Below, piece by piece: positions 8,536 through 17,089 of a DNA stretch of 43,499 bases. Source of the DNA: an uncultured Bacteroidota bacterium (GTDB lineage: Bacteria; Bacteroidota; Bacteroidia; Bacteroidales; GWA2-32-17); assembly GCA_903837285.1 (NCBI GenBank), contig CAILUD010000093.1, positions 1-43,499 of the forward strand. The letters are read 5' to 3'. A program made the translations under genes and the position numbers. How positions within the stretch are numbered: position 1 is the first letter of the stretch; the number at the start of each line of letters is the position of its first letter. Below the pieces are notes generated by a model. That model was given only the letters and a program-made list of their open reading frames with translations, did no database searches and was not told where the DNA came from.

Positions 8536-11500
8536 ATGAAATATCTTTTACAAGTTATAGTTGCAATTCTGCCTATTTTACTAACATATAGCGCATTGTC
8601 GCAAGTTAAATCTAATGGTAATGAGTTGAATGAATTTTCGGAAGTAAAAGAAAATCAATTTTATATTGGCGCAAAAAGAGATGTTTATGTTACCAGAGGA
8701 ACATTTTATGACAATGGTGGAGAAAACAACGACTTGACAAATAAATATGCAATAACAACTTTTCATGCAAAAAACAATTGGTTAGAAATTTATTTTACTG
8801 AATATAATATTCCAGAAGGTGCCGAGATTAGAATTTATAAGGGAAATACAATAGAAGATGAGCTTTTTGGAGTCTTTGGTAGTAGCGATAAAATTTGGAA
8901 TGTAAAAGCACAAGATATAACAATTGAATATATTCCTTCGCAAAATAAAAACGTAACATCATCTGGTTGGAAAGGAGTTATTAATACAATAACCATTGAA
9001 TTAAAAGCAATTAAAGCTTTGATGCCTGAAAGTGATTGTTCGTTTGCAATTCCGCTATGTCAAAATTCAACAGTTGTTGTATTGGGTGGTCAATACACCG
9101 ATTTAGGCAGTGTAAATGATGATGCTGGAGGTTGTTATGCCGGAACCGGAAGTGGTGGCTCTGTTTGGTATTCCTTTTCTCCGCAGGCTACAGGACCAAT
9201 TGATTTTTCTATTTCACCAACAGGTACTACAGATTATGATTTTGTGGTTTGGGATATAACCAATGGTTGTGGAAGCGGACAGCGTCAGGAAAAAAGTTGT
9301 AATTATTCAGTATATACAGGTGCCACAGGATTAAGCACTACTACTTGTAATGACGGACAAGGTGGTGGTGGAAATTGCACAACAAATGATTGTTCAACCG
9401 ATAGTAAACAATCTGATTGTAATCGCTGGAATCGTAGATTAACAGCTACTGCTGGAAGGCAATATGCTATTTGTGTAAATTTTTATAGCGGAGCAAATGA
9501 TGGTTTTGTTTTTAGTTTTAAAAATGAAGCCACTTCTGTTGGAATTACCGATGTTACCCCACCTGTTATTATAAACGCATATGCAAATGCTTGCGGTGGC
9601 GCAACATCATTGCACTTAGATTTTAATGAATGGGTTCAGTGTTCAACTATTCAAGATGCTGATTTTACTTTAGCCGGATATACTTTTATGGTTACAAATA
9701 ATTATTGTATGAGCGGAAGAACTAATCATGTTGATATTTCTGTGTCTCCTGCCTTGCCTATAGGCACTTATATAATACATGCGCAGGATATTCTTGATCT
9801 TTGTAATAACAATATGAATTCTAATTATAATGTTGTTCTTGGTTCATTACCTGTTGCAAATGCGGGACCAGATAAAGTAACGTGCAAAAGTCCTGGCTTT
9901 TTTGGCATTGGCTGGAATTATTCACCAACTTCTCAAACTTTGACTGCTTCAGGAGGAACGACATATCAATGGAGTGATGGTCAGTGGGGAGCTTCAGTTA
10001 ATGTTTCGCCAACTGCTACAACAACGTATACAGTTACAGTAGCTAACGGCGCCTGTACTTCTACAGATAATGTTGTAGTAGTTGTAGATTATCCTATTGC
10101 ATCTGCTGGTGTAAATCAAACAATTTGTAATGGTGTGAGTGCTACGTTAACAGCTACCGGTGGCGCTTCTTATGCTTGGTCTAATGGTGGAAATACGGCA
10201 GTGACTTCAGTTACTCCCGTTGTTACAACAACGTATACGGTTACTGTAACTTCAGCTTATGGATGTACGGCAAGTAGTAGTGTGAAAGTTACCGTTAATC
10301 CAATTGACGCAAATGCCGGGGCCGATCAAACAGCGTGTGCACAAGGAACAGCAATTAATTTATCAGGGATTTCAGTTAGTGGGAATTCTTTTTCGTGGAA
10401 CGTGGGATCTCCATCAGGAACACAAATTTCAACTACTCAAAATATGACTGTTAATCCATTGGTTAGCACAACTTATTATTTTACTTCTACAAACACAACA
10501 ACAGGTTGTTCTGTTTCAGATGCGATGTTTGTTTCTTTAGCAAATTATGGTGCAATAACATCATTTAATGGTGGTGGGTGTAATCCCTCTTCGTTAACTT
10601 TTACAAATTCTCCGGCAGTTTCCGGAGCTACATCATATACTTTTACCTGGTATCAGCTTGCCGGGAATGCCGGTTGTCCTACTAGTTCTGTTGGAATGAC
10701 TCAGCTTATGCAGGAAACTATATTAACGACATATGATACAACATTAGTTCCGCTACAAACATTCGATGCACTTGTTACTTCAAGTATTGGTGCAGGACTC
10801 GGTGGATGGAATGAAGTTATTCAAACAAACTCGGTTAATAATTGGGCAGTGGGAGCTACTTCTCCAATTGCTGTAAAAAGTTTATGTGTTAAAAATGCTA
10901 CAACTTACAATGCATATACTAATACTGACGATTGTGAAAAAATTGCTTATTATGGGACTGTAATTAATGCTTCAAGTGGAGACAATATTAGAATTTCATT
11001 TAGTTGGAAGTGCGTAGGGCAAAGTGATCCTGGGGCTTTTGGATGTTTTTTTGGTTCTGTTGCAGTTAACACTGATCACGGTCATTTGGTATATGCGCTA
11101 AATAACCCCACTAATCCAGCAAGTTGGGTAGAAATAGGAGGACCATATTGGAATCAATCTGCAACTCAAAATGTAGTTGATTTGGTTTTACCTGCAATAT
11201 TAAATGGACAAAGTTTTTATATCGGATTTAAATGGTATAATGATGGTGTTGCTGGTTGTAGTTCTTCAAATCCTTTTATGATAGATAATGTAAGTTTAAA
11301 ATCAACATGGCACAAAATACCAACTTCAACATATACTCCAGCGCCTTTAACGCCTCCTGCCGTTAATACCTATGCGTGTTTAGTTACACCAATTGGAGGT
11401 ACTTGTAATAATATTAGCAGTATGGCAGCAAATTGTTATATTCTAACTTGCCCCAATCCTCTTCCTATAGAACTTGTTGAATTTAAGGCAAGTTGTAAAA

Positions 11501-12012
11501 ACTGGAATATCTTATTTTCTTGGTCAACAGCGAGTGAATCAAATAATGATTATTTTAATATAGAGGGAAGTACAGATGCGTTAAATTACCGAAAACTTGC
11601 AACTATAAATGGCTCAGGAAATAGTACTGCTGTAAACAATTATGAATATCTTTTGAATAATAGTTCGTTTAAATATTTCCGTTTAAAACAAACAGATTTT
11701 GATGGGAAATATTCATATTCAGATATAATTACAACTTTGTGCAAAGATAAAGCCGATTATACTGTAACAATGTTCCCAAATCCAGCATCAAATAATCTGA
11801 CATTAAATTTTGGCAAAGAAATAAATTCACAATTACAAATAAGTATTAAAGATTTATTGGGAAGAGAAATAAAGGAAATAGCTTATGAAGCCAATGAAAT
11901 TTCATTTATAAAAATTACCCTTGAAAATTTAAATAAAGGAATATATTTTATTCAGATAGAAGATATTTCAAGTGGCATTGTTCTTCCATTACAGAAATTT
12001 GTAAAAGAGTAA
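8536..12012 (+). CDS. large secreted protein with T9SS type A C-terminal sorting domain; paralogue of the preceding gene
   Basis: This 1158-aa protein has a signal peptide (residues 1 to about 23). A CUB-like domain (about 39-155) and a Cys-rich domain beginning PESDCSFAIPLCQN (about 164-340, with SVWYSFSPQ and DYDFVVWD) follow. Ig-like domains (about 342-670) and a jelly-roll-like region (about 742-925) come next. A PLPIELVEF segment (about 976-1068) then leads to a type A T9SS sorting domain (about 1074-1158) with FPNPASNNLTLNF and DLLGREI. The first half aligns closely with the preceding protein, including the CUB-like and Cys-rich parts, but the C-terminus is the other sorting class and the long repeat block is missing. 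It is probably exported by T9SS and anchored at the surface. The substrate or partner is unknown. Confidence 0.9.
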   Translation: MKYLLQVIVAILPILLTYSALSQVKSNGNELNEFSEVKENQFYIGAKRDVYVTRGTFYDNGGENNDLTNKYAITTFHAKNNWLEIYFTEYNIPEGAEIRIYKGNTIEDELFGVFGSSDKIWNVKAQDITIEYIPSQNKNVTSSGWKGVINTITIELKAIKALMPESDCSFAIPLCQNSTVVVLGGQYTDLGSVNDDAGGCYAGTGSGGSVWYSFSPQATGPIDFSISPTGTTDYDFVVWDITNGCGSGQRQEKSCNYSVYTGATGLSTTTCNDGQGGGGNCTTNDCSTDSKQSDCNRWNRRLTATAGRQYAICVNFYSGANDGFVFSFKNEATSVGITDVTPPVIINAYANACGGATSLHLDFNEWVQCSTIQDADFTLAGYTFMVTNNYCMSGRTNHVDISVSPALPIGTYIIHAQDILDLCNNNMNSNYNVVLGSLPVANAGPDKVTCKSPGFFGIGWNYSPTSQTLTASGGTTYQWSDGQWGASVNVSPTATTTYTVTVANGACTSTDNVVVVVDYPIASAGVNQTICNGVSATLTATGGASYAWSNGGNTAVTSVTPVVTTTYTVTVTSAYGCTASSSVKVTVNPIDANAGADQTACAQGTAINLSGISVSGNSFSWNVGSPSGTQISTTQNMTVNPLVSTTYYFTSTNTTTGCSVSDAMFVSLANYGAITSFNGGGCNPSSLTFTNSPAVSGATSYTFTWYQLAGNAGCPTSSVGMTQLMQETILTTYDTTLVPLQTFDALVTSSIGAGLGGWNEVIQTNSVNNWAVGATSPIAVKSLCVKNATTYNAYTNTDDCEKIAYYGTVINASSGDNIRISFSWKCVGQSDPGAFGCFFGSVAVNTDHGHLVYALNNPTNPASWVEIGGPYWNQSATQNVVDLVLPAILNGQSFYIGFKWYNDGVAGCSSSNPFMIDNVSLKSTWHKIPTSTYTPAPLTPPAVNTYACLVTPIGGTCNNISSMAANCYILTCPNPLPIELVEFKASCKNWNILFSWSTASESNNDYFNIEGSTDALNYRKLATINGSGNSTAVNNYEYLLNNSSFKYFRLKQTDFDGKYSYSDIITTLCKDKADYTVTMFPNPASNNLTLNFGKEINSQLQISIKDLLGREIKEIAYEANEISFIKITLENLNKGIYFIQIEDISSGIVLPLQKFVKE

Positions 12013-12059
12013 GAATTGAGGAGAAGAGTTAACAAATTTTAAATACTGATTAATTGCAG

Positions 12060-13034
12060 TTATTTTAAATAAGGTAATTGCAGAAATATTTGTATGAAAA
12101 CAACTAGTAAAATAACAAAATCGGCATAATAAGATTTTCTTATTGACGAGATAGAGATTGCCGCAAAAAACGAAAGTGGAATTAATAGAAATGCTAACAT
12201 TCCTTTATCAGAATAAGGGCTTAAAATTAAGGCTGTAAATACTAGAAATGAAACCAGAAAGGTAAAGAAGTACCTTCTTATTATTATCTTTTTTAAACTG
12301 CCAGAGAAAAAGGTTTTTGTAATACTCCAGAATGCAAATAGTCCCAAAAATGACCACCATGAGATTTGTTTAATGCCCAAAAGCTTAAAGTATGATATTG
12401 AAAAAGCATTATTTAAAAAAGTATAAAGCGATTGTTCCTGATCTAGCATTAAAAACACAGCATGTGTAAATAAAAATGGAAGAAAAAGTCCAACTAATAC
12501 TGTAAAAAATTCTCTTAAGCTAAAAGGACGCAATAAAACAATTCCAACCCAACAAAGAATTAATAAAAGTATTGAAGGGAAGTAAATTAATGCTGATAAT
12601 CCGGTTAAGAAACCAGCATTAAAGACAAGTCTAAAAACTCTATTTTGATGATAAACTTCAAATAAATTTCTAATTATAAAAAGAAACAGTAACATAGCAA
12701 TAATTGACGATCCCTGAGAGGAAATCCACATTATTTGACTAGATAACGAAATAAAAAACACTGTTGGCAAAACATTTCCGGTTGTACCGTGAAAGTAACG
12801 TGTTGTAAATGGGATTAATGTTAAGGAGATAATTATAATAGTTGTTATGGCAATTAATCCCCCCCATGGAGAAAGAAACATTTCCTGAGGTAATAAAGAA
12901 AGCAGTATGCTTTTATCATTGCTCCATGTTATGGGATTAATGCCTAAAAAAAATGACCACCATCCAGCTATAATAATAAGTGGAATAATAATAAAATTTG
13001 AGGGAACAGATGTGTGAACTAGTTTTGAAAACAT
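12060..13034 (-). CDS. polytopic membrane protein, DUF6427-like
   Basis: This 324-aa protein is very hydrophobic, with about eight to ten predicted membrane segments and short polar loops. The N-terminal stretch (SVPSNFIIIPL...GINPITW) and the position directly after purD resemble the DUF6427 family of Bacteroidota; this assignment is from memory of family context and is moderate. No catalytic motif is visible. It starts 3 bases after the purD stop, so the two are co-transcribed. It converges with the T9SS protein gene, leaving a 47-base gap with no clear terminator. Confidence 0.7.
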   Translation of the reverse strand: MFSKLVHTSVPSNFIIIPLIIIAGWWSFFLGINPITWSNDKSILLSLLPQEMFLSPWGGLIAITTIIIISLTLIPFTTRYFHGTTGNVLPTVFFISLSSQIMWISSQGSSIIAMLLFLFIIRNLFEVYHQNRVFRLVFNAGFLTGLSALIYFPSILLLILCWVGIVLLRPFSLREFFTVLVGLFLPFLFTHAVFLMLDQEQSLYTFLNNAFSISYFKLLGIKQISWWSFLGLFAFWSITKTFFSGSLKKIIIRRYFFTFLVSFLVFTALILSPYSDKGMLAFLLIPLSFFAAISISSIRKSYYADFVILLVVFIQIFLQLPYLK

Positions 13035-13037
13035 GCT

Positions 13038-14321
13038 TTATTTAAACTCGTAACCTATGTCTTTTCTAAAATAAATACCATCAAATGAAATGTTATTAAG
13101 GGTTTCAACAGAAGTTTTTACAGCTTCTGTAATGTTTTTACCTGATGAACTTACTGCTAAAACGCGACCTCCGTTTGTAACAATATGCTCATTTTTAAGA
13201 GTTGTTCCAGAGTGAAAAACTAAACTATTTGTTTTATTATTTAGTCCAGTTATTATTTTATCTTTTTCAAAATGTTCGGGATATCCTTTTGATGCTGCAA
13301 TAATTGTTGCAAAAGCCTCTTTTTTAATTTTAATTTGCTGTTGATTTAATTTGTGTAAAGCTGTTGCTTCAAGCAAGTCAACAAAATCGTTTTCAATTCT
13401 TGGAATTACAACCTCTGTTTCTGGGTCGCCCATTCTAATATTATACTCTATTACAAATGGATTTCCGTTAGAAATCATTAACCCAATAAAAATAAATCCT
13501 TTAAAATTTATGTTTTCGGCTCTTAGTCCATGAATTGTTCGATGAATAACTAATGTGTCTATTTTTTTCTGTAATTCGGGAGTTAAAAAGGGAACCGGAG
13601 AAACAGCTCCCATACCTCCTGTATTTAATCCAGTATCTCCTTCGCCAATTCTTTTATAATCTTTGGCCTCTGGCAGAAGTACATAATTAATCCCATCGGT
13701 AAGTACAAATGTAGACATTTCTATGCCTTCCATAAATTGCTCAATAACTACAGTATTTCCTGCTTTACCGAATTTTCCATTAAGAATTTCTTTTAATGAA
13801 TTAATGGCTTCTTCTCTGTCGTTAATTATTAAAACACCTTTTCCAGAAGCTAAACCATCGGCTTTTAAAACATAGGGAGGGTTAAAAGATGACAGAAATG
13901 CAATCCCCTCTTCTAAATTATGTTCCGTAACAATATGGTATTTAGCTGTTGGGATATTGTATTTTACCATAAACTGCTTTGAAAAAGATTTACTACCCTC
14001 TAGTCTGGCACCAGATTTATTGGGAGCAATAATTAATACATCTTTTAATTTAATATCGTTTTCAAAAAAATCGGTAATTCCATTTACAATGGGGTCTTCT
14101 GGTCCAACAAGAACCATGTTTATGTCATTCTTTAAAACTGCAGTTTTTATCGCCTCAAAATCATTAACTGAAAGTTGAATGTTTTCAGCAATTTCAGAAG
14201 TTCCTGCATTGCCTGGAGCAACAAAAAGGTTATTTACTCTAGAGCTTTGTTTTATTTTCCAGGCAAAAGCGTGTTCTCTTGCTCCAGAGCCAATAATTAA
14301 AATATTATATTTTAAACTCAT
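13038..14321 (-). CDS. purD: phosphoribosylamine--glycine ligase (GAR synthetase)
   Basis: PurD joins phosphoribosylamine and glycine using ATP, the second step of de novo purine synthesis, in the cytoplasm. The 427-aa length is normal. The N-terminal domain has IGSGAREHAFAWK and VAPGNAGT. The ATP-grasp region carries VLKADGLASGKGV and the C-terminal part has EYNIRMGDPETE and TNGGRVLAV. It is followed 3 bases later by a DUF6427-like membrane protein and preceded by a small membrane protein gene (52-base gap). It may be the housekeeping member at the end of the longer minus-strand gene run. Confidence 0.96.
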   Translation of the reverse strand: MSLKYNILIIGSGAREHAFAWKIKQSSRVNNLFVAPGNAGTSEIAENIQLSVNDFEAIKTAVLKNDINMVLVGPEDPIVNGITDFFENDIKLKDVLIIAPNKSGARLEGSKSFSKQFMVKYNIPTAKYHIVTEHNLEEGIAFLSSFNPPYVLKADGLASGKGVLIINDREEAINSLKEILNGKFGKAGNTVVIEQFMEGIEMSTFVLTDGINYVLLPEAKDYKRIGEGDTGLNTGGMGAVSPVPFLTPELQKKIDTLVIHRTIHGLRAENINFKGFIFIGLMISNGNPFVIEYNIRMGDPETEVVIPRIENDFVDLLEATALHKLNQQQIKIKKEAFATIIAASKGYPEHFEKDKIITGLNNKTNSLVFHSGTTLKNEHIVTNGGRVLAVSSSGKNITEAVKTSVETLNNISFDGIYFRKDIGYEFK

Positions 14322-14373
14322 TTTTATTGCTTTAATTTTTAAATGTACTTAGTTTTTTTCGAACTCAAATAAA

Positions 14374-14715
14374 TTATTTTAAAAGCTTATATCTTATTTT
14401 TAATGACCTAAAAAGGAATACCAATGAGGATCCCGCTGTAAAAACCGCAACAGAACCCAATATTATTGCCAGTCTTGTCCATTGTTCGCCATATGCTTGT
14501 CTTTCTTCAATTGAGACGATTATTGTTCTTATCCATTCTATTGATGATAAAATAAGAAGTATTTGAATCATTCTTGCTATCCACATTTTTTTTATAAATA
14601 AAAGAAATGGTAAAGCAATTATTATAAAAACAATAAAATATAGTTCTGTTCTTAAAAAATGTGCACCAATTAACAAAAACGATATAAAAACAGGTGATAG
14701 TTTTAAACCATTCAT
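14374..14715 (-). CDS. small four-helix membrane protein, unknown function
   Basis: I place the start at the ATG whose complement is 14713-14715, giving 113 aa. An upstream in-frame ATG at 14814 would overlap the previous gene by 91 bases and encode a polar N-terminus unlike the rest. The chosen start lies 8 bases after the upstream stop. The protein has about four hydrophobic segments: one from residue 3, two in the middle around KKMWIARMIQILL, and one ending in SSLVFLFRSLKIRY. The conserved-looking motif EWIRTIIVSIEERQAYGEQWTRLA sits between helices. Similar small proteins of unknown function occur in many bacteria. The context suggests membrane work with the zinc-ribbon and SPFH proteins. 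Confidence 0.7.
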   Translation of the reverse strand: MNGLKLSPVFISFLLIGAHFLRTELYFIVFIIIALPFLLFIKKMWIARMIQILLILSSIEWIRTIIVSIEERQAYGEQWTRLAIILGSVAVFTAGSSLVFLFRSLKIRYKLLK

Positions 14716-14723
14716 GTATATTG

Positions 14724-15842
14724 TTATTTTCCGTAAATATTGTAAAGCCAAATAGCTCCGCCAATAATTACTAATCCGGCTAAAATTGCAAGACTTATTT
14801 TTATCCAGCTCCATGGTCGTTCACCCTGTACTTCGCCTGTACGGCCATTTACAAGAAAACGGTAAATTTTTTCATTATAACGATATGCGCTTATCCAAAC
14901 AGGTAAAAGAATATGTTTAAATGTAATATCGTTATATGTTGTGCCTAATGTTGAAATTCTTTGATGGTCACCGCCAATATCCTTGTTAACGGTATTACGA
15001 ATAATGGGTTCCATTTTTGTTTTGGCTTCTGTAAAACCGTCTTTCATGTCAACTTGATAGGTTTCTGTTCTAAAACCGCTTAAGAATTTTTCATCATAGT
15101 TAATTAGTTCTTTTAAATCCCATGGTTCAAGTTTTTCTGTATGAGTTTTTGGAAGTGATTTACTTGCCAGTACAAGAATATCATCAAATACGTTGTTAAC
15201 ATTGCCGCTAACTGAGTGCCATCTGGTTTTTGTTACTGTTCTGGTCTTTGTTACTGATTTGCCATTTTCGGTTGTTGTGTAGGTTTCGGTAGCTTGATAA
15301 TCGTCTCCACGTTCACCAGTATATCGCGAATAGGTGTTTGAATCGTAGGTCCAGTAAGGAATATACATTCCTTTTAGTTTCTCTTGTTGAGTAGCAAACT
15401 TTTTTAAGTCGGAAGGAGCAAACCATAATTTATTTAACCATGTTTGAAACTGGCCAAATGCTTTATTTGTATCAATTTTAAAGGGAAGTAAGGAACTTGG
15501 CTTTACAACAGATTGAGAGGTGGGGTTTTTAACAACAAGCACACTTCCGCAAAAAGCACATAATTCAGAAACAATATTTGGATCGAAAGTAGTTTGTGCA
15601 CCACAGCCTTCACAACGTACGGTGCTTATTTCTTGTTTAGGTATAGTGGAAAATTTTTCGTTAATAAACGCTTCAAAATCTATTTCCTGAACGGCATCGT
15701 TTTTTGTCTCTATTTCGTTTTCTGCACCACAATACTCACATTTTAATGAGAGTGTTCCCGGAGCAAAGATTAATTTAGCAGCACAGTTTTTACAGGTTAC
15801 TTCAGCCTGATTTGTTGTAGAAAGTTTTACTTCTTCTTCCAT
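14724..15842 (-). CDS. zinc-ribbon membrane protein (YdjG-like)
   Basis: This 372-aa protein begins with two zinc ribbons. The first uses C17, C20, C35 and C38; the second uses C77, C80, C95 and C98. A long soluble middle region follows, rich in Y/T (YTYD-like and TETYTTTENG segments). Near the C-terminus a single membrane helix (about 346-366) is followed by a short tail. The ribbon plus membrane-anchor plan resembles Bacillus YdjG, which works with the SPFH protein YdjI and PspA in membrane stress. Here the SPFH gene lies directly upstream, 74 bases away, and the small membrane protein directly downstream. No PspA homologue is visible in the window. The assignment by analogy is inference. 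Confidence 0.75.
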   Translation of the reverse strand: MEEEVKLSTTNQAEVTCKNCAAKLIFAPGTLSLKCEYCGAENEIETKNDAVQEIDFEAFINEKFSTIPKQEISTVRCEGCGAQTTFDPNIVSELCAFCGSVLVVKNPTSQSVVKPSSLLPFKIDTNKAFGQFQTWLNKLWFAPSDLKKFATQQEKLKGMYIPYWTYDSNTYSRYTGERGDDYQATETYTTTENGKSVTKTRTVTKTRWHSVSGNVNNVFDDILVLASKSLPKTHTEKLEPWDLKELINYDEKFLSGFRTETYQVDMKDGFTEAKTKMEPIIRNTVNKDIGGDHQRISTLGTTYNDITFKHILLPVWISAYRYNEKIYRFLVNGRTGEVQGERPWSWIKISLAILAGLVIIGGAIWLYNIYGK

Positions 15843-15862
15843 AAAAATAGTTGTAAATTTAA

Positions 15863-15895
15863 AAGACCTAACAGATTTTAAACCTGTTAGGCCTT
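15863..15895 (-). other. 12-bp hairpin between SPFH and zinc-ribbon genes
   Basis: On the minus strand the arms AAGGCCTAACAG and CTGTTAGGTCTT pair over 12 positions with one G-U wobble around a 9-base loop. Only a weak T tract follows, so attenuation, mRNA processing or a dispersed palindrome is as likely as termination. It sits 20 bases upstream of the zinc-ribbon start codon. Confidence 0.6.
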
Positions 15896-15916
15896 TATGT
15901 TTTATTTTTTGAATTT

Positions 15917-17056
15917 TTATTGTTGTGGTGGAATTGGTGGTGCAGGAGGCATAGGTGGTGGAACCGCTCCAAATACTGGAATTAATTCACCTACATTACC
16001 TGCAGCTTCCCAGCCTGCCATTCCCTGACGCCAAACTAATGTTTCTTTTGTTAGCTGGTTTTGTGTTACCATTTGTTTTAGTGCATTTAGGTCATATGGT
16101 CCTGCTTGTTGGCCATTAACTACCGCATGAAATGCAAGTACTGGTGGCATTGGTGGAGGTGCTGGTGCATTTTGTTGCTGTTGCTGAGCCTGATTCATAG
16201 CTCCCATCATTTGATTTCCCATACCCATTCCCATTCCCATACCCATTCCCATTCCCATACCAGCTGCGCCGCTACCATTAGGATTTTCGGCTGCTGCAGT
16301 CATAGCAGAAGCTGCTGAATACTGGGTGAATTTTCCCATATCGCCAATAATACCCATGCTTGAACGTTTGTCTAATGCCTCTTCAACGTTTGGTGGTAAT
16401 GAAATATTGGTAATTAAGAATTTATTAAGTTCTATGCCGTATTCCATAAATTCTGGTTTAATTTTATCTTCACAGAATTTAGATACTTCATTGTAATTCG
16501 CTGCCATATCCAATACCAGAATTTTACTTTCAGCAATTGCATCGGTAAAACGTGTTACGGCAATGTTTTTTAATTGTTCGGTAATTTTTTCGGTAGTAAA
16601 TTCACCATCGGTACCAACAACTTCTTTAATGAATTTTACTGGATCGCCAACTTTCATAGTATAGCTTCCGAAAGCACGAATACGAATTGGGCCAAATTCA
16701 GCATCGCGAAGCATAATTGGATTTGGAGTTCCCCATTTTAAATCGGTAAAAGTTTTTGTATTTAAAAAATAAACTTCTGCTTTAAATGGTGAATTAAAAC
16801 CATATTTCCAACCCTTTAAAGTTGCTAAAATTGGTAAATTTTCTGTTGTTAAGGTATACATACCTGGTTTAAAAACGTCGGCTAATTGACCTTCGTTAAT
16901 AAATACAGCTACCTGAGTTTCTCTTACTGTTAGTTTTGCTCCGTTTTTTAGCTCGTTGTTACGACGGTCAAAACGATGCACCATTACGTTGTTTGTTGGA
17001 TCCAGCCATTCTACGATGTCTATGAATTCCGCTTTCAATTTATCAAAAATTCCCAT
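15917..17056 (-). CDS. SPFH/band-7 domain protein with C-terminal GYF_2 domain (YdjI-like)
   Basis: This 379-aa protein has no signal peptide. Residues about 40-235 form an SPFH domain of the virion-core/YdjI type (TVRETQVAVFINEG, FGPIRIRAFGSY, SLPPNVEEALDKRS). A low-complexity linker follows: repeated Gly-Met (266-278), a Gln run (289-293) and Pro stretches. The GYF_2 domain (about 306-356) has AGPYDLNALKQM and WRQGMAGWEAA. GYF_2 domains bind proline-rich or membrane-associated partners in other proteins. The genes downstream encode a zinc-ribbon membrane protein and a small membrane protein, so a membrane-organising or membrane-stress complex is likely. The GYF_2 replaces the zinc-ribbon tail of Bacillus YdjI. 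Confidence 0.85.
   Translation of the reverse strand: MGIFDKLKAEFIDIVEWLDPTNNVMVHRFDRRNNELKNGAKLTVRETQVAVFINEGQLADVFKPGMYTLTTENLPILATLKGWKYGFNSPFKAEVYFLNTKTFTDLKWGTPNPIMLRDAEFGPIRIRAFGSYTMKVGDPVKFIKEVVGTDGEFTTEKITEQLKNIAVTRFTDAIAESKILVLDMAANYNEVSKFCEDKIKPEFMEYGIELNKFLITNISLPPNVEEALDKRSSMGIIGDMGKFTQYSAASAMTAAAENPNGSGAAGMGMGMGMGMGMGMGNQMMGAMNQAQQQQQNAPAPPPMPPVLAFHAVVNGQQAGPYDLNALKQMVTQNQLTKETLVWRQGMAGWEAAGNVGELIPVFGAVPPPMPPAPPIPPQQ
16218..16261 (-). repeat. hexanucleotide repeat encoding a Gly-Met tract
   Basis: About seven copies of CCCAT(A/T) on the plus strand encode alternating Gly and Met in the SPFH linker. Because the unit is 6 bp, slippage would change tract length without breaking the frame. 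Confidence 0.85.
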
Positions 17057-17089
17057 GTTTTTTTGGTTTTTAAGGGTTATTGTTAATTA

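Noticed and set aside
14374..14814. Long start of the small membrane protein at 14814
   Set aside because: It would overlap the zinc-ribbon gene by 91 bases and add a polar N-terminus unlike the rest of the protein.
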